From positions 1,125,696 through 1,189,695 of the forward strand of contig BCKL01000006.1 of assembly GCA_001600635.1 (NCBI GenBank): a DNA stretch of 64,000 bases, in the 5' to 3' direction. This DNA comes from Leucosporidium creatinivorum. Taxonomy: Eukaryota; Basidiomycota; Microbotryomycetes; Leucosporidiales; Leucosporidiaceae. The notes under the pieces were generated by a model. That model searched no databases and had not been told where the DNA came from. It worked only from the letters and a program-made list of their open reading frames with translations. The position numbers and the translations under genes are program-made. Position 1 is the stretch's first letter, and each line of letters starts with the position of its first letter. This document shows positions 41,451-51,435 of the stretch, one piece after another.

Positions 41451-44400
41451 ATGTCGGTCTCCATCTTCGGTCAAGACGTGAGCTTCTCTCTCAGCTCCCC
41501 CTTGTCAGCTCATCTTGAGCTTCACTGACTGATCCTCGTTGTACCCGACTACAGGCCACTCAAGAGCGCGCAGAGAATGTTAGTCTCTTGCTGTCTCCTT
41601 ACTCGCCTACACCTTCCATCCACCTCCAGCTCGAACAAGACGGCAGTCCATGGGCTTCTTTTCAGCACGCGCCGCTTTACCAGCAGCAGACGCTACAGAG
41701 ATGGCAGAGAAGCTATGGGCAGCATGAGAGGAATATGATGGAGCTGCCGGGCGAGACTCTGGTACAGGGGCGCGAGGAGGCTAGGAAGCCTCAGGTCGAG
41801 ATGGGACGACGCGTTGTCGTGATGGAGGATAGCGCGGGTCTGCAGCGCTACAGCTGTCGTGCTAGCTCACAGCAGCAGCGGCATTCCCACTCACTCCATC
41901 AATCCTCACCCTCCCCTACTCGCGCTAACCCGTCTCCCCCCTCCCTTAGGCCCGTCTCTCCTCCTTCGTCGGCGCTCTCGCTCTCGGTGACCTCGTCAAA
42001 TCGACCCTCGGCCCCAAAGGCATGAACAAGATCCTTCATTCGACCTCGACGGGAGAGATCACCGTCACCAACGACGGAGCTACCATCCTCAAGTCCATCG
42101 CCCTTGACAACCCCGCCGCTAAGATCCTGGTCAACATCTCAAAGGTGCAGGATGATGAGGTTGGAGATGGTGAGTGTTGGTTGTTTTGTGAGGAAGCAGA
42201 TTAGAGCTAATGCTGGGAATACGCTGCAGGAACCACCTCCGTCACCGTCCTCGCCGCCGAGATCCTGAGGGAAGCCGAGAAGCTCGTTACTCTCCAGCAC
42301 GTTCACCCTCAGACGTAGGTCCCTCTCCCTCGTTATCTCCCCTCTTGTGCGCTTGCTGACCTTCGTGCGCTCCAACAGCGTCATCGAGGGATTCCGTATC
42401 GCCTCCAAAGCAGCGCTCGAGGCTCTCGAGAAGTCCGCTACCGACAACGGGTTCGTCATTGCCCCCTCCATACTCTTCAGTTCCCCTCACTGACCTCCCG
42501 CTCTTCACGTCTCTTCCCCTCTCCCCTCGCTCTCCCCATCTCCCTCCTCTCTCCCCTCGTACTCTCGGATCAAATCCTCTCGTCCTCTTCGCCGAGCAGC
42601 AAGGACGCCGTCGCCTTCCGCGAAGACCTCCTCGCCATCGCCCGCACCACCCTCTCTTCCAAAGTCCTCGCAGCCGACAAGGACTACTTTGCCGAGCTCG
42701 CCGTCAGCGCCGTCCTTCGTCTCAAGGTTTGTCTCCCTCCTCTTGCCTCTCCCGTCCCTTCTGCGGCGGCTGATGGTCTGAATGTGATATCGAGCAGGGA
42801 TCGACCGATCTCGAGCACATCCAAATCATCAAGAAGCAGGGAGGAAAGCTCACCGACTCGTACTTGGACGAGGGCTTCATTCTCGACAAGAAGATGGGCG
42901 TCAACTGCCCGCATAAGATTGAGAACGCCAAGATTTTGATTGCCAACACTCGTACGTCGCCGTTTCTCCATCCCCTTTGCTCTTTGCGGCCTCGCTGGCT
43001 TCGGCGTTGGGCGGAGCGAGATGGGACAAGCGCCGAGCGAAGAGTGGAACGCTGACCCTCCTCCTCGCTTCACGCGCAATAGCCATGGACACGGACAAGA
43101 TCAAGATTTTCGGAGCGCGCGTCAAGGTTGATGGTACCGGAAAGCTGGCAGAGTTGGAGAGGGCCGAGAGGGTGCGTTCTCGTGGCTTTCGCCGAGTCAT
43201 TGAGCGTAGTGTGAAGGCGGGTCACTGACTCTGCATCTTCTTTAATCTCTCCCCTTCGCTACTTGAATCTCTCCTCCCTCTCTCTCTCCATCCCGCTCGC
43301 CTAATCGCTCCGTCTCCTCCTTGCTCCCTCGCCCCTCGCAGGAGAAGATGAAGGCCAAAGTCGCCAAGATCAAAGCGCACGGCGTCACCTGCTTCGTCAA
43401 CCGTCAACTCATCTACAACTACCCGGAATCCCTCTTTGCTGAGGCGGGCATCATGTCGATCGAGCATGCCGATTTCGAGGGAGTGGAGCGACTTGCGTTG
43501 GTTAGTGGAGGAGAGATTGCCTCGACGTTTGATCAGCCGGATTTGGTCAAGTTGGGCATGTGTGATACGATTGAGGAGATTATGATTGGGGAGGATAAGG
43601 TGCGTTCCCACGGCGCCTTTGACTGCTCGGCGCTGAAGGCTAACCTTCCCTGCCTCTTCTACACTCGCCCCCCTCCCCACCCCCTCGTCACTCTTTTTCC
43701 TCGCTCCCATCCATACTCTCAATCACAACCTACCACACCTCGCCCTCGCCCTCTCTCCTCTCCTCTTTCCCTCCCTCTCCTCACCACCAGCTCATCAAAT
43801 TCTCCGGAGTCGCCGCCGGGGAAGCCTGCACCGTCGTCCTCCGCGGCGCCACGGGTCAAATGATTGAAGAGGCCGACCGATCTCTACACGACGCCCTGTC
43901 GGTCTTGTCCCAAACGGTCAAGGAGACGAGGGTCACCCTGGGAGGAGGATGCGCCGAGATGACCATGGCCAATGCGGTGGATGAGGAGGCTAAGAGGACG
44001 GATGGAAAGAAGGCGTTGGCGGTGGAGAGCTTTGCGAGGGCGTTGAGGCAGGTGAGTTTGGTGATGCGACGAGGACTGGAGGGAGAGCGAGCGCTGATAA
44101 GTTTTGCCGACGACCCGACAGATCCCTACTATCCTTGCCGATAACGCTGGATACGACTCGTCGGACCTGGTAGCCAAGCTCCGTGCGGCACACTACGAGG
44201 GACGATCAGACGCCGGACTGGGTTCGTTTCTGCTCTCGCTTCTGTCTCCCTTCTCTTGCTGACCTTTCTCACTCCTTCTGCTTCCTTCTCCTGCCCTCTC
44301 CCCTTCCAACTCGCTCACTCACACCAGACATGGAGCGAGGCATCGTCGGTTCGATGAGGGAGTGCGGAGTCACCGAGTCCTACAAGCTTAAGCGCCAGGT

Positions 44401-44571
44401 CATCCTCTCCGCTAGCGAGGCCGCAGAGATGATCCTCCGTGTCGATGATAGTGAGTTCTCGCTCTCCCCCTCCCCTCCTCTTCCTCCTTCTGGGTGAGTG
44501 AAAGAGCGAAAGCTGACCTCTCGCGCGCAACAGTCCTGAGGTCCGCACCGAGGCGTCGTGACGGTCACTGA
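41451..44571 (+). CDS. CCT2: TRiC/CCT chaperonin subunit beta
   Basis: Begins [17 protein letters not shown], then [49 protein letters not shown] (nucleotide-binding GDGTTS follows), the apical segment [100 protein letters not shown] and the C-terminus [33 protein letters not shown] and [12 protein letters not shown] identify the beta subunit. It is part of the eight-subunit cytosolic ring that folds actin and tubulin. About 11 introns; the second (about 41,579-41,948) is some 370 bases, several times longer than its neighbours. No defect seen. Confidence 0.95.
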
Positions 44572-44879
44572 ACAGCAGCAGCATCGTCCCCCCGAGTCGT
44601 TCGCGTCGTCATGAATATGCAGTGTGCAAACAAAATGGAAATCGAAGCCATAGAGATTTCAGTACTCCTCGGCGGTCGAGCTCGGTTCGGTGATAGCGAG
44701 CGGTTCATCAGTCGCTCAGAGTGGGAGGCGCTGTCGAGCGGCCGTACGGGGTGCTGAGCAGTCGAGCTGTGCTCGTCGAGAGAGGCTTGGGCAGGCTGTA
44801 GAGCAACGAAAGCGCTTTCTCGGCGAGGACAAGAACGGGCTAGCCCCTACTCTTGATTCCAGCTCTCGTACAACCCACA
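44572..44879. other. Intergenic, convergent gene ends
   Basis: 308 bases between the stops of CCT2 and B3. It holds two 3' UTRs. Nothing else is seen. Confidence 0.5.
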
Positions 44880-45868
44880 CTAACTGATCCTGCAGTCTGG
44901 CTCGCTCGTCACCTTGTCCCAATCCTCCTGCAGCGCGGGTCGGTGTCCCTTCGCAAACTCAACGATGCCCCTGCCGACGGCTCCATGCTCGGGCGTGTCA
45001 GCTTCGCGAGCAATCTGCTCGAGTCGCGTGACAGCCAGCCAGGTGTAGGACCACATCTCCTTATCGACGCCGAGTGCTGCCATGGCCTTCGTTTCGAAGT
45101 AGCGAGCCAGGATGACTTGGTGGAGGAATTTGGCGCGGAGCTCGAGGAAAGTAGGCGCGGTCTTCCAAGTCGGGTGGAAGGTGGTCAGGCGTACATTCGA
45201 TATGATGAGCCATAGACTGGCCATGCCGTCGACGACGTCCCGGGGGTTGCGACCACCTCCGAGTGAAGCGGTGAAGTAGGTGTGCCGGCCGAGCGAGATG
45301 AGCAAGGAGCGGACGAGGGGGTCTCCAGTCCACGTGGCCGACGAGAGCGAGTTCCAGATGTGCTATAAGTGGTAAGGAGGGCGTCAGTGTCTATCGCACT
45401 GAGCAGACGAGCTTGAAAGCTCACCTCGGGCCTGATGTTCGACGGAGCCATGTCGCGTATGATCTCTTTCAAGGGGTAGTACAGCACCCCCTCGGGGATC
45501 AGAGAGGCTGTGAAGATGGCTCAGGCGAAGCTCGTTGTTCCGGAACAGCGATCACTTACGGTCAGCTGCGAATCGCTTGATGTTCTCGATCTCGTCGGTC
45601 GTCAAGTCGTCCTCGAACCACGGCTCGACACCAGTCGCACAGAAGCGCTTGTGCAGAGGCCAGAGCTGTAGTGGTGCAGACGAGCGAGTCAGCGGAGTGC
45701 GAAGTGGGGGAAGTGAGGAGCCTCTCCTTGGGGCGAACGAAGGGCCGAGCTCGAACTCACCAGCTTAGCGTGTTCTGTAGAGCAGTAGAAGGCGTCCTTG
45801 CACCCAGAGCAGGCCTTGAGGTTGGTTGTAGCAGGACAGACAGCGCACTCCCTAGCAGTAGTTGCCAT
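44880..45868 (-). CDS. MYND-finger protein, type B, pair 3 (B3)
   Basis: MATTARECAVCPATTNLKAC, SGCKDAFYCSTEHAKL, intron, LWPLHKRFCATGVEPWFEDD: a MYND finger. Further exons: LTTDEIENIKRFAAD, SLIPEGVLYYPLKEIIRDMA, HIWNSLSSATWTGDPLVRSL, LISLGRHTYFTASLGGGRNP, SLWLIISNVRLTTFHPTWKT, LRAKFLHQVILARYFETKAM, TWLAVTRLEQIAREADTPEH and an end at SEPDCRIS. It aligns along its length with B1 (WTGEAILRSWIISFGR; LHPSWNASPAVHDLRSRFL). No break seen. Faces A3 over 108 bp, in mirror orientation to pair 2. Confidence 0.75.
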
Positions 45869-45976
45869 TGCTGTAGTCGAGCTGAGAGACGAAGGAGAGG
45901 AAGAAGGGAGAGAGACGAAATCGCTCGCTCCAGCGCTCCCTTACGTTTCACCTCGTCTGCTCAGCTTCGACTCGAA
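45869..45976. promoter_or_regulatory. Shared spacer of MYND pair 3
   Basis: 108 bp between B3 (minus) and A3 (plus). Read on the minus strand it carries 'gagcagacgaggtgaaacg', then 'gcgagcgatttcgtctctct' and the CT tract, ending 'tcgactacagca' at the B3 ATG. It is the mirror of the pair 2 spacer, slightly shorter between the two core words. Confidence 0.65.
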
Positions 45977-46912
45977 ATGGAAGCGTTCAAGGCCAAGGAG
46001 TGTGTAGTGTGTGGTGCAGCTACCACCAAGACCTGCTCGGCGTGTAAAAAGCTGTTCTTCTGCGGTCCAGAGCATCAGAAGCTGGTGAGTCCTTAAGAGG
46101 CGGTGCAGCCGTTTGAGTGCGTCTTCTGACCTCGGCTCGCTACTCTACTACAGCTTTGGCCAATACACAAGCACCTCTGCGGCAATTCGGACTACATGCC
46201 TCCACCGCTCACCGACGCCGAGGTGGAATGGGCCGAGAGTCTGGGTGAGTTGACTCGCCGACAGATAAAGGTTCTCCAGGCTGACCATCCTACAGTGCCG
46301 TCTACAGGTATGATGGCGGAGAAGCAGAAGTTTTGGCACGACAAGTTTGGCCAGGTTCGTCTCTTCTGCGCCTCGAGGATCAACGCCGAGCTGACCGGAA
46401 CCGCCGCCTCGTGTGTACAGACGGACTACGCTCTCAAGCTCTCGACCATGCCCTTCATGATCGTCACCATGCGCAAGCAGTGCATCAACACCATGTACAC
46501 TGGATACAGACCCAATCGTCGCCAGCTCCCGCTCCTCGCCTTCGCCCTCGTCGCCTTCGTCGAGCAGCGCCTGTACATGCGAGACCGCGATCCCGAGGCT
46601 GTAACGCTCCCATACAGTATCCACCAAACTCTCAAGCGCCTGGCCTATCAATGCTACCTGCAACTCGCCGCCAAGACGTTCAACAGTCACCTCGAGGGGG
46701 AGGCCGAGGTCAACTTCGCCGAGGCGTGCCNTACCAAGATTGGGGCCCTTCTCCACAGCATAGAGCCGCACNTTGGCTCGAANAGTGAGGGGNTNATGAA
46801 GGACNTACACGGCGGCCTTCAGCGCAGCTTGAACCCAGCAGGCTCGCNTATGACCCCCGAGATGGCNAAGAAGGTGGCAAGGATNGNNGCCAGTACCTAC
46901 GATCGCAGGTAG
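45977..46912 (+). CDS. MYND-finger protein, type A, pair 3 (A3)
   Basis: MEAFKAKECVVCGAATTKTC, SACKKLFFCGPEHQKL, intron, LWPIHKHLCGNSDYMPPPLT: the MYND finger. Then DAEVEWAESLG, STGMMAEKQKFWHDKFGQ, an intron ending at about 46,418, TDYALKLSTMPFMIVTMRKQ, LLAFALVAFVEQRLYMRDRD, SIHQTLKRLAYQCYLQLAAK, AEVNFAEAC and a C-terminus with several N-derived unknown residues ending ASTYDRR. This is the intact counterpart of A2. The C-terminal domain is helical and unlike A4 at the residue level. About 270 residues. The role is unknown; MYND fingers normally bind proline-rich peptides. Confidence 0.75.
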
Positions 46913-47380
46913 AATGAGGTTGAAACGAGATCGGCGGTTTGCAAGGACTGAGGGAGCCCGAGAAGGAGCGCAAGTCAGCGCGAGTCGAACGCCGAAGCTG
47001 AGTCGAGAAGCTCACTAATGTACAACAGAGATTGCTCAACGTCGAACCCGAGACACTCATACATCCAACGACGACCTCGTCACCTTACCCTGCACCTCAC
47101 TAGCCATTGGCATGCCCCCTCCGGTGCCATAGTAGACCCTCCTTGCGACCTCCTTGACGACCCAGTCAAGGCCATCCCATATCCGCTGGTCGCCTTCGGT
47201 CGTCGAAGCTGATCTTGCTGAGCATGCTTGGATATGTGAGGTGTGAGAGAGGAGTAAAGGGAGTTGGAGAGCCTGCGCGAGAGGAAGAGGTCAGCGGGAG
47301 CGCCATCGCCGAGCTCAAGAGGAAGCTCACCGCCGAGATTTCCGCGCTCGTCATCCCTCCCGCAATGTCCTGCTTGTTGG
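46150..47380 (-). repeat. Right arm of the ~1.2 kb inverted repeat
   Basis: Reverse complement of about 35,672-36,900, with the same N positions. It includes the 3' half of A3, its flank, and a copy of the last part of ARL2. Identity stops abruptly at 'cctgcttgttgg' (47,380); beyond it the sequence is unrelated to ARL2, marking the duplication breakpoint. Confidence 0.9.
47057..47380 (-). pseudogene. 3' fragment of ARL2 carried in the duplicated arm
   Basis: Encodes the end of the NKxD exon ([16 protein letters not shown]), an intron, and the full last exon to the stop at 47,057-47,059, nearly identical to ARL2 at 35,672-35,993. The P-loop and switch regions are absent and there is no promoter, so it cannot make a GTPase. 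The near identity shows the duplication is recent or has been homogenised. Confidence 0.85.
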
Positions 47381-47749
47381 GAAAAGCATGGGTGTGCAAA
47401 ACTTACCTCCCCCTCGCAGAAGGCGAGCAGCTTAGGTCGGGCGGCTCGGCGTTTCGCTCCCTCTCTTTCTCGGCGCTCACTCGCCTTGACTCGACTCGAC
47501 TCGACCGAGAAGTAGAGCTGAACGCATGCACTGCCCGCTCGCCCTCCTCCAAATCCTAGTGCTAGCACATGATATGGTATAAAACAAACAGAAGGAAGAG
47601 AGAGAATAAGACAAACCCGACTCGACTTCAGCGCCGATGCGGAAGGGGAGGGGGTAAGCTCGGCGAGCGAGTTGTGGGAGAGAGAGGGGGGATAAGTCGA
47701 TAACGAGAGCACGATAAAGAGAGAGAAAAGAGTGTCCACCGCCGCACCG
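47381..47749. other. Intergenic region beyond the duplication breakpoint
   Basis: 369 bases between the ARL2 fragment and the SH3 gene's stop. It has tandem-like 'gactcgactcgactcga' near 47,490 and A-rich sequence near 47,580. No gene seen. Confidence 0.5.
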
Positions 47750-50142
47750 CTAGGGTTCCACCTTCCCCAGCTCGAGCTCCTCCTCCCCGAGCTTCCTCAC
47801 CCCGACCCCGACGCCGGCGGAGAGGTCCTTCACCACTCCCTCCTCCTCCGCCCTCGGCGTCCCCCCACCCTCCGCCCAGCGTCTCTCCTCATCCGTCACT
47901 CCTTGCTTCCTCACTTGCCCATCCCCATCCCCTCCCTCCCCCTCCTCGCCCGGGGGCAAATCGTAAACCGCCGAGGGCGAGTCGGTATTGGAGGAGAGAG
48001 AGTTCAAAGCCCGCTGCTCGTCCGATTCGATCAAGGCGAGGTAGTTCTCTGGTACGAGGCCGACTTCGCCGGTGATTTGCCCGGAGGAGACGCGGCCGGC
48101 TTGGACCTTTTGGGGGTTGAGCGCGTGTGAGGAGAAAGAGAGGAGAGGGGGAGAGGGAGGGAGGCAGGGCGGGAGAGGCGGAGGAGGGCGAGAGAGGCGG
48201 AGGAGGGCGAGAGAGGCGGAGGAGGGCGGGAGAGGCGGGGGAGGGCGAGGGCGAGGGTGAAGAAAAGTGGAAGGACGAGGAGTGGGGGGAGCGTCGAAAG
48301 CGGAGAGGTGAAGGAGGATCGAGGAGTGAGAGATTAGGAGGATGACGAGGATGGCGTGGAAAAGGAGAAGAGAAGGGAAGAGAGGAGAAGGAGAAAACCG
48401 AGCATCAGCGAGCCACTCCACTCCACTCCTCCCATCCTCTCTCCTCGGCGCTCCTCAGACGACTCACCCAGCCCGCACACTGCCTACTCAAAACCGTCAC
48501 AATCTCCCCCGCTCTTATCCTCATCTCCGTCTCCAACTCGGGTTCAAAATCATACACCGCAGCATACACGCCGGGGACGAAATCGCCCATCTCATCCTCT
48601 AATTCCTCGTCAAAACCGTATTGATCCACGTCGTGGTCAGCGTCGGAGGAGTAGTATTGATGTTGCGAGTGGGAGGACGAATCCTCCGAGGGAAAGTCGG
48701 ACGAGTGGGACGTGACGAAGCCCCAGGAGACTGCTCGGGCGACGTTTAGGAACCAGAACCAGGGTCAGCTTCCTTCCTCCCTCCCTCCCTCCGTCCCCTC
48801 TCCCGCTCGAAACAAAACAGAAAGAAAAGAGCTACTCACATCCTCCCCCACCGCCACCCTCCAACCCCTCATCCTCATAAGCCCGACTCGCCCTACTCGC
48901 CTGATCACTCCCTCTCCTCCCCCCCTCCCCCGCCTCGGGCCCACCCCCTCCCCCAAACCGCGCATCATCGCGGGGGAACGCGAAATCCCTCACAATAACC
49001 CTCAACTCGCCTGGCTCTCGAGCTCCCACCGCTGAGCCCTCAGCCACAGAGGAAGAAAGCACATCCGTCGGCGTCCATTCCTCGCCTCCCGCACCGAGGC
49101 GTGGGGAGGGGCTCGGCGCCCCTCCATGTCCGTGCAGACTCGAGCTGGAGAACCTCCGATGATCCCCCGAGAGCCTCGAAGCAGAGGTATTGCTCGCGCT
49201 CCGAACTCGAGCGACGCTCGGCGGGCGGCTCGGCGGCCTACTGTGTGTGCGGGGTGCACCCCGGGAGGAAGAGGTGGTGGAGAAGGACGGTGATGGTGGG
49301 ACTATGTGGGAGGTTGAGGAGGGTGAGGGTGGGGGGAGCTCGGTGTTGGAGGAGGAGGAGGAGGAGGAGGGGAGGGGTGAGGAGAGGGAGGGAGGCGAGG
49401 GCTTGGAGCGGGCGGATTCGATACGCGAGTCGAGACGCGATGCGAAGGATTGCTGGTGTTCGAGGTCTGGGGGAGGGCGGAAGGAGGAGGAGGGGGAGGG
49501 GAAGTGATCCGCTCCTGCTGCTGCTGCTGGTGGGGGGACGTCGGAGTCGAGGAGGGCTGAAGTGGAGGAGGCGGAGGGCGGAGGAGGAGGGGGGAGGTGC
49601 GTGTACTTCTTCTCTCCTTCCCCATGGGCTTGGGGTTGTGCAGTAGGGATAGAAGACGACTCCCTCGACAGCTCGGGCGGGGAATCGACGAGCTGCGGTG
49701 TCGTTCCTCCGTGCGGCGCCTTTGCTGCTTCTTCGGTATCGGAGGCGAGTGGCGTAGAGGGGAGGTCGTCCTTCTCTCCCAATGGAGACACTGGTGAAGG
49801 CGCAGTGGAGGAAGTGGAGAGAGAGCGAGGAGTGCGGTCCGCGTCTGAGGGCTCGGGTGGTGGTACTTTGGAGGGTGAGGTGGATGGTGTGGAGAGGGTT
49901 GAATCTGTGGGAGAATGTGCAGGGTTAGCGGGGTGCTGTAGGGGAGTACAGGGAGGTGCGAGAGACGAGGAGAAGGGGGGCGGCGCAGATCCCTTGCTGA
50001 GGGCAGCTCGAGCGCAAGAGGGAACGACTACGGCAAGAGCCAGTGCACCGCAGAAGAGAGTGATCCTACTACATACCACCCAGCGAGCTGTAGCCCATCC
50101 TCCGCCGCTGCGCTGAGGAATATCCTCAAACCCACACGGCAT
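47750..50142 (-). CDS. SH3-domain protein, Nbp2/Skb5-like
   Basis: A long Ser/Pro-rich N-terminal region (about 400 residues, with runs such as SPSSTSHIVPPSPSFSTTSS and HSRPPSRPPSVARVRSASNT) is followed by FLNVARAVSWGFVTSHSSDF, an acidic stretch YGFDEELEDEMGDFVPG, then the SH3 domain: VYAAVYDFEPELETEMRIRA (ALYDF-like), GEIVTVLSRQCAGWV, intron, then VQAGRVSSGQITGEVGLVPE and NYLALIE. A Gly/Glu-rich tail ends ELELGKVEP. The SH3 form with ELxxxxGxxxxVLxxxxxGW and GLVPENY resembles fungal Nbp2/Skb5 adaptors, which bring phosphatases or kinases together in stress and wall signalling. The start is uncertain: ATG 50,142 opens the long frame, but an upstream exon starting MEPSSESVATALPPSTAG (50,422) may be the true first exon. 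Confidence 0.6.
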
Positions 50143-51435
50143 TGAACGCGACTCTTCTCCCAGCTGAGCGAGCAGCGATGGGCAGCAGAGGCGCAGAGCA
50201 TTCTCCCACCCGAGCTGTACCCGAGTAGACGACCTGCTCTTCTCCTTCTTCCCTCAGCGCGGCCCTGTCGACAGCCTCTCTGCCTCGCCTCCCAAACGGT
50301 CACCTGCTGACTCTCTCTGCCCGCCGGTCGCTGCAATCTCCTACAGCTGCTCCGTGTCAAGAGTACTGACCTGCTGTTGATGGTGGTAGAGCAGTAGCTA
50401 CCGACTCTGAGGACGGTTCCATCCCTTGCTGTTGAGACGCCGGCGAGGGCGAGGCGGGGCTGCTCTTGCTTGCTTGGCTTGAGAGAGAGTTGAATGAGAG
50501 ATGTAGGATGGTTGGTAGGTGGGTGGTATCGCGTGTAGTAGCTGTTGGAAGCTCTGTTGAAGAGAGATGTAGCCGAGTAGAAGTAGCAAACGAACGACGA
50601 CGAGGGGAGAAGGCTGAGAAGCGAGAGGTGGGCGCTCCGCGCGTGAGCAAGTCTTAAATCGAGGCGAGAAGGCTAGTTAGAAGGCTACAACTCTCTCAAT
50701 TGAAATCGCGTGGCATACAGCAGCAGTCAAATTCAGCTTAGTACAGTACAGTACAGATTAATCTCGACTACAGTACAGACTTAATTTGCTACAGAATCCT
50801 GAGTCGGTCAGTCGGCTGAGGTTGAGCTTGACCCTTTCGCTCCTTTTCACTCTTCGACAACCCGGATTTGCAACTCTCGACCTCTCGACTCTGATGAGCT
50901 ACAGCAGGATGCACCTCCTGATAGCCCACTGCTACTACCAGTACTCGGCTCTGTTCGCAGCGCAGTGAGAGCCGCCTGGCCTGGCCTGGCTGGACCGAGA
51001 CGCCAGCCTCCCCTCGACGTCCTCGACCGGAAGCGGCAACTTGTCGACCTCAGCCTCGTCTCTCTCTTGTAGCTAAAACATGAGGTGCCTTATATCCTAC
51101 ACGCTCAATTCGGCTTTCTTAGCAGGACTCTAAGCTTGTCCTACACCACACCACAACAAGCCACTTTGCCCTCTCGAGCTCGACAGTCGACAGCCTCCCC
51201 TCCTTCGTCTCCTCCCCATTCTTCTCTCGCCCGTCGTCGTCGTCGTACAGCAGAGCAGCAGCAGCGCTAGTCGCTCTACCTATTCAACTCGGAGTCACCC
51301 CAACACACACAGCTGTAGACCAGCTCCATCCCACCCTCGACTCCGCACCTACACTCGTTTCAGCCTCCTCGGCTCCCGTCGCTCTTTCCTTACCTCCCCT
51401 TCACCTACAGCACCACCACAGCCCTACACCAAAGC
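50143..51435. other. Divergent promoter region, possibly with a first exon of the SH3 gene
   Basis: About 1.3 kb. Minus-strand 50,422 to about 50,375 may be a short first exon (MEPSSESVATALPPSTAG with a gtcagt donor). The rest has repeated 'acagtacagta' near 50,740, a (gtc)n run near 51,235 and a CT-rich leader with CTACAG at 51,405. No other gene supported. Confidence 0.45.

Noticed and set aside
41588-42025. Open frame in the second CCT2 intron as a separate gene
   Set aside because: It overlaps a well-supported CCT2 exon at its end in another frame and has no recognisable domain.
46150-47380. Inverted repeat as the ends of a large DNA transposon
   Set aside because: The arms are host gene sequence (ARL2 and MYND), with no transposase between them and no target-site duplication seen.
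48120-48260. GA-rich tandem repeats in the SH3 gene as a microsatellite array
   Set aside because: They lie in an intron-like, low-complexity stretch and are too irregular to call as a distinct array.
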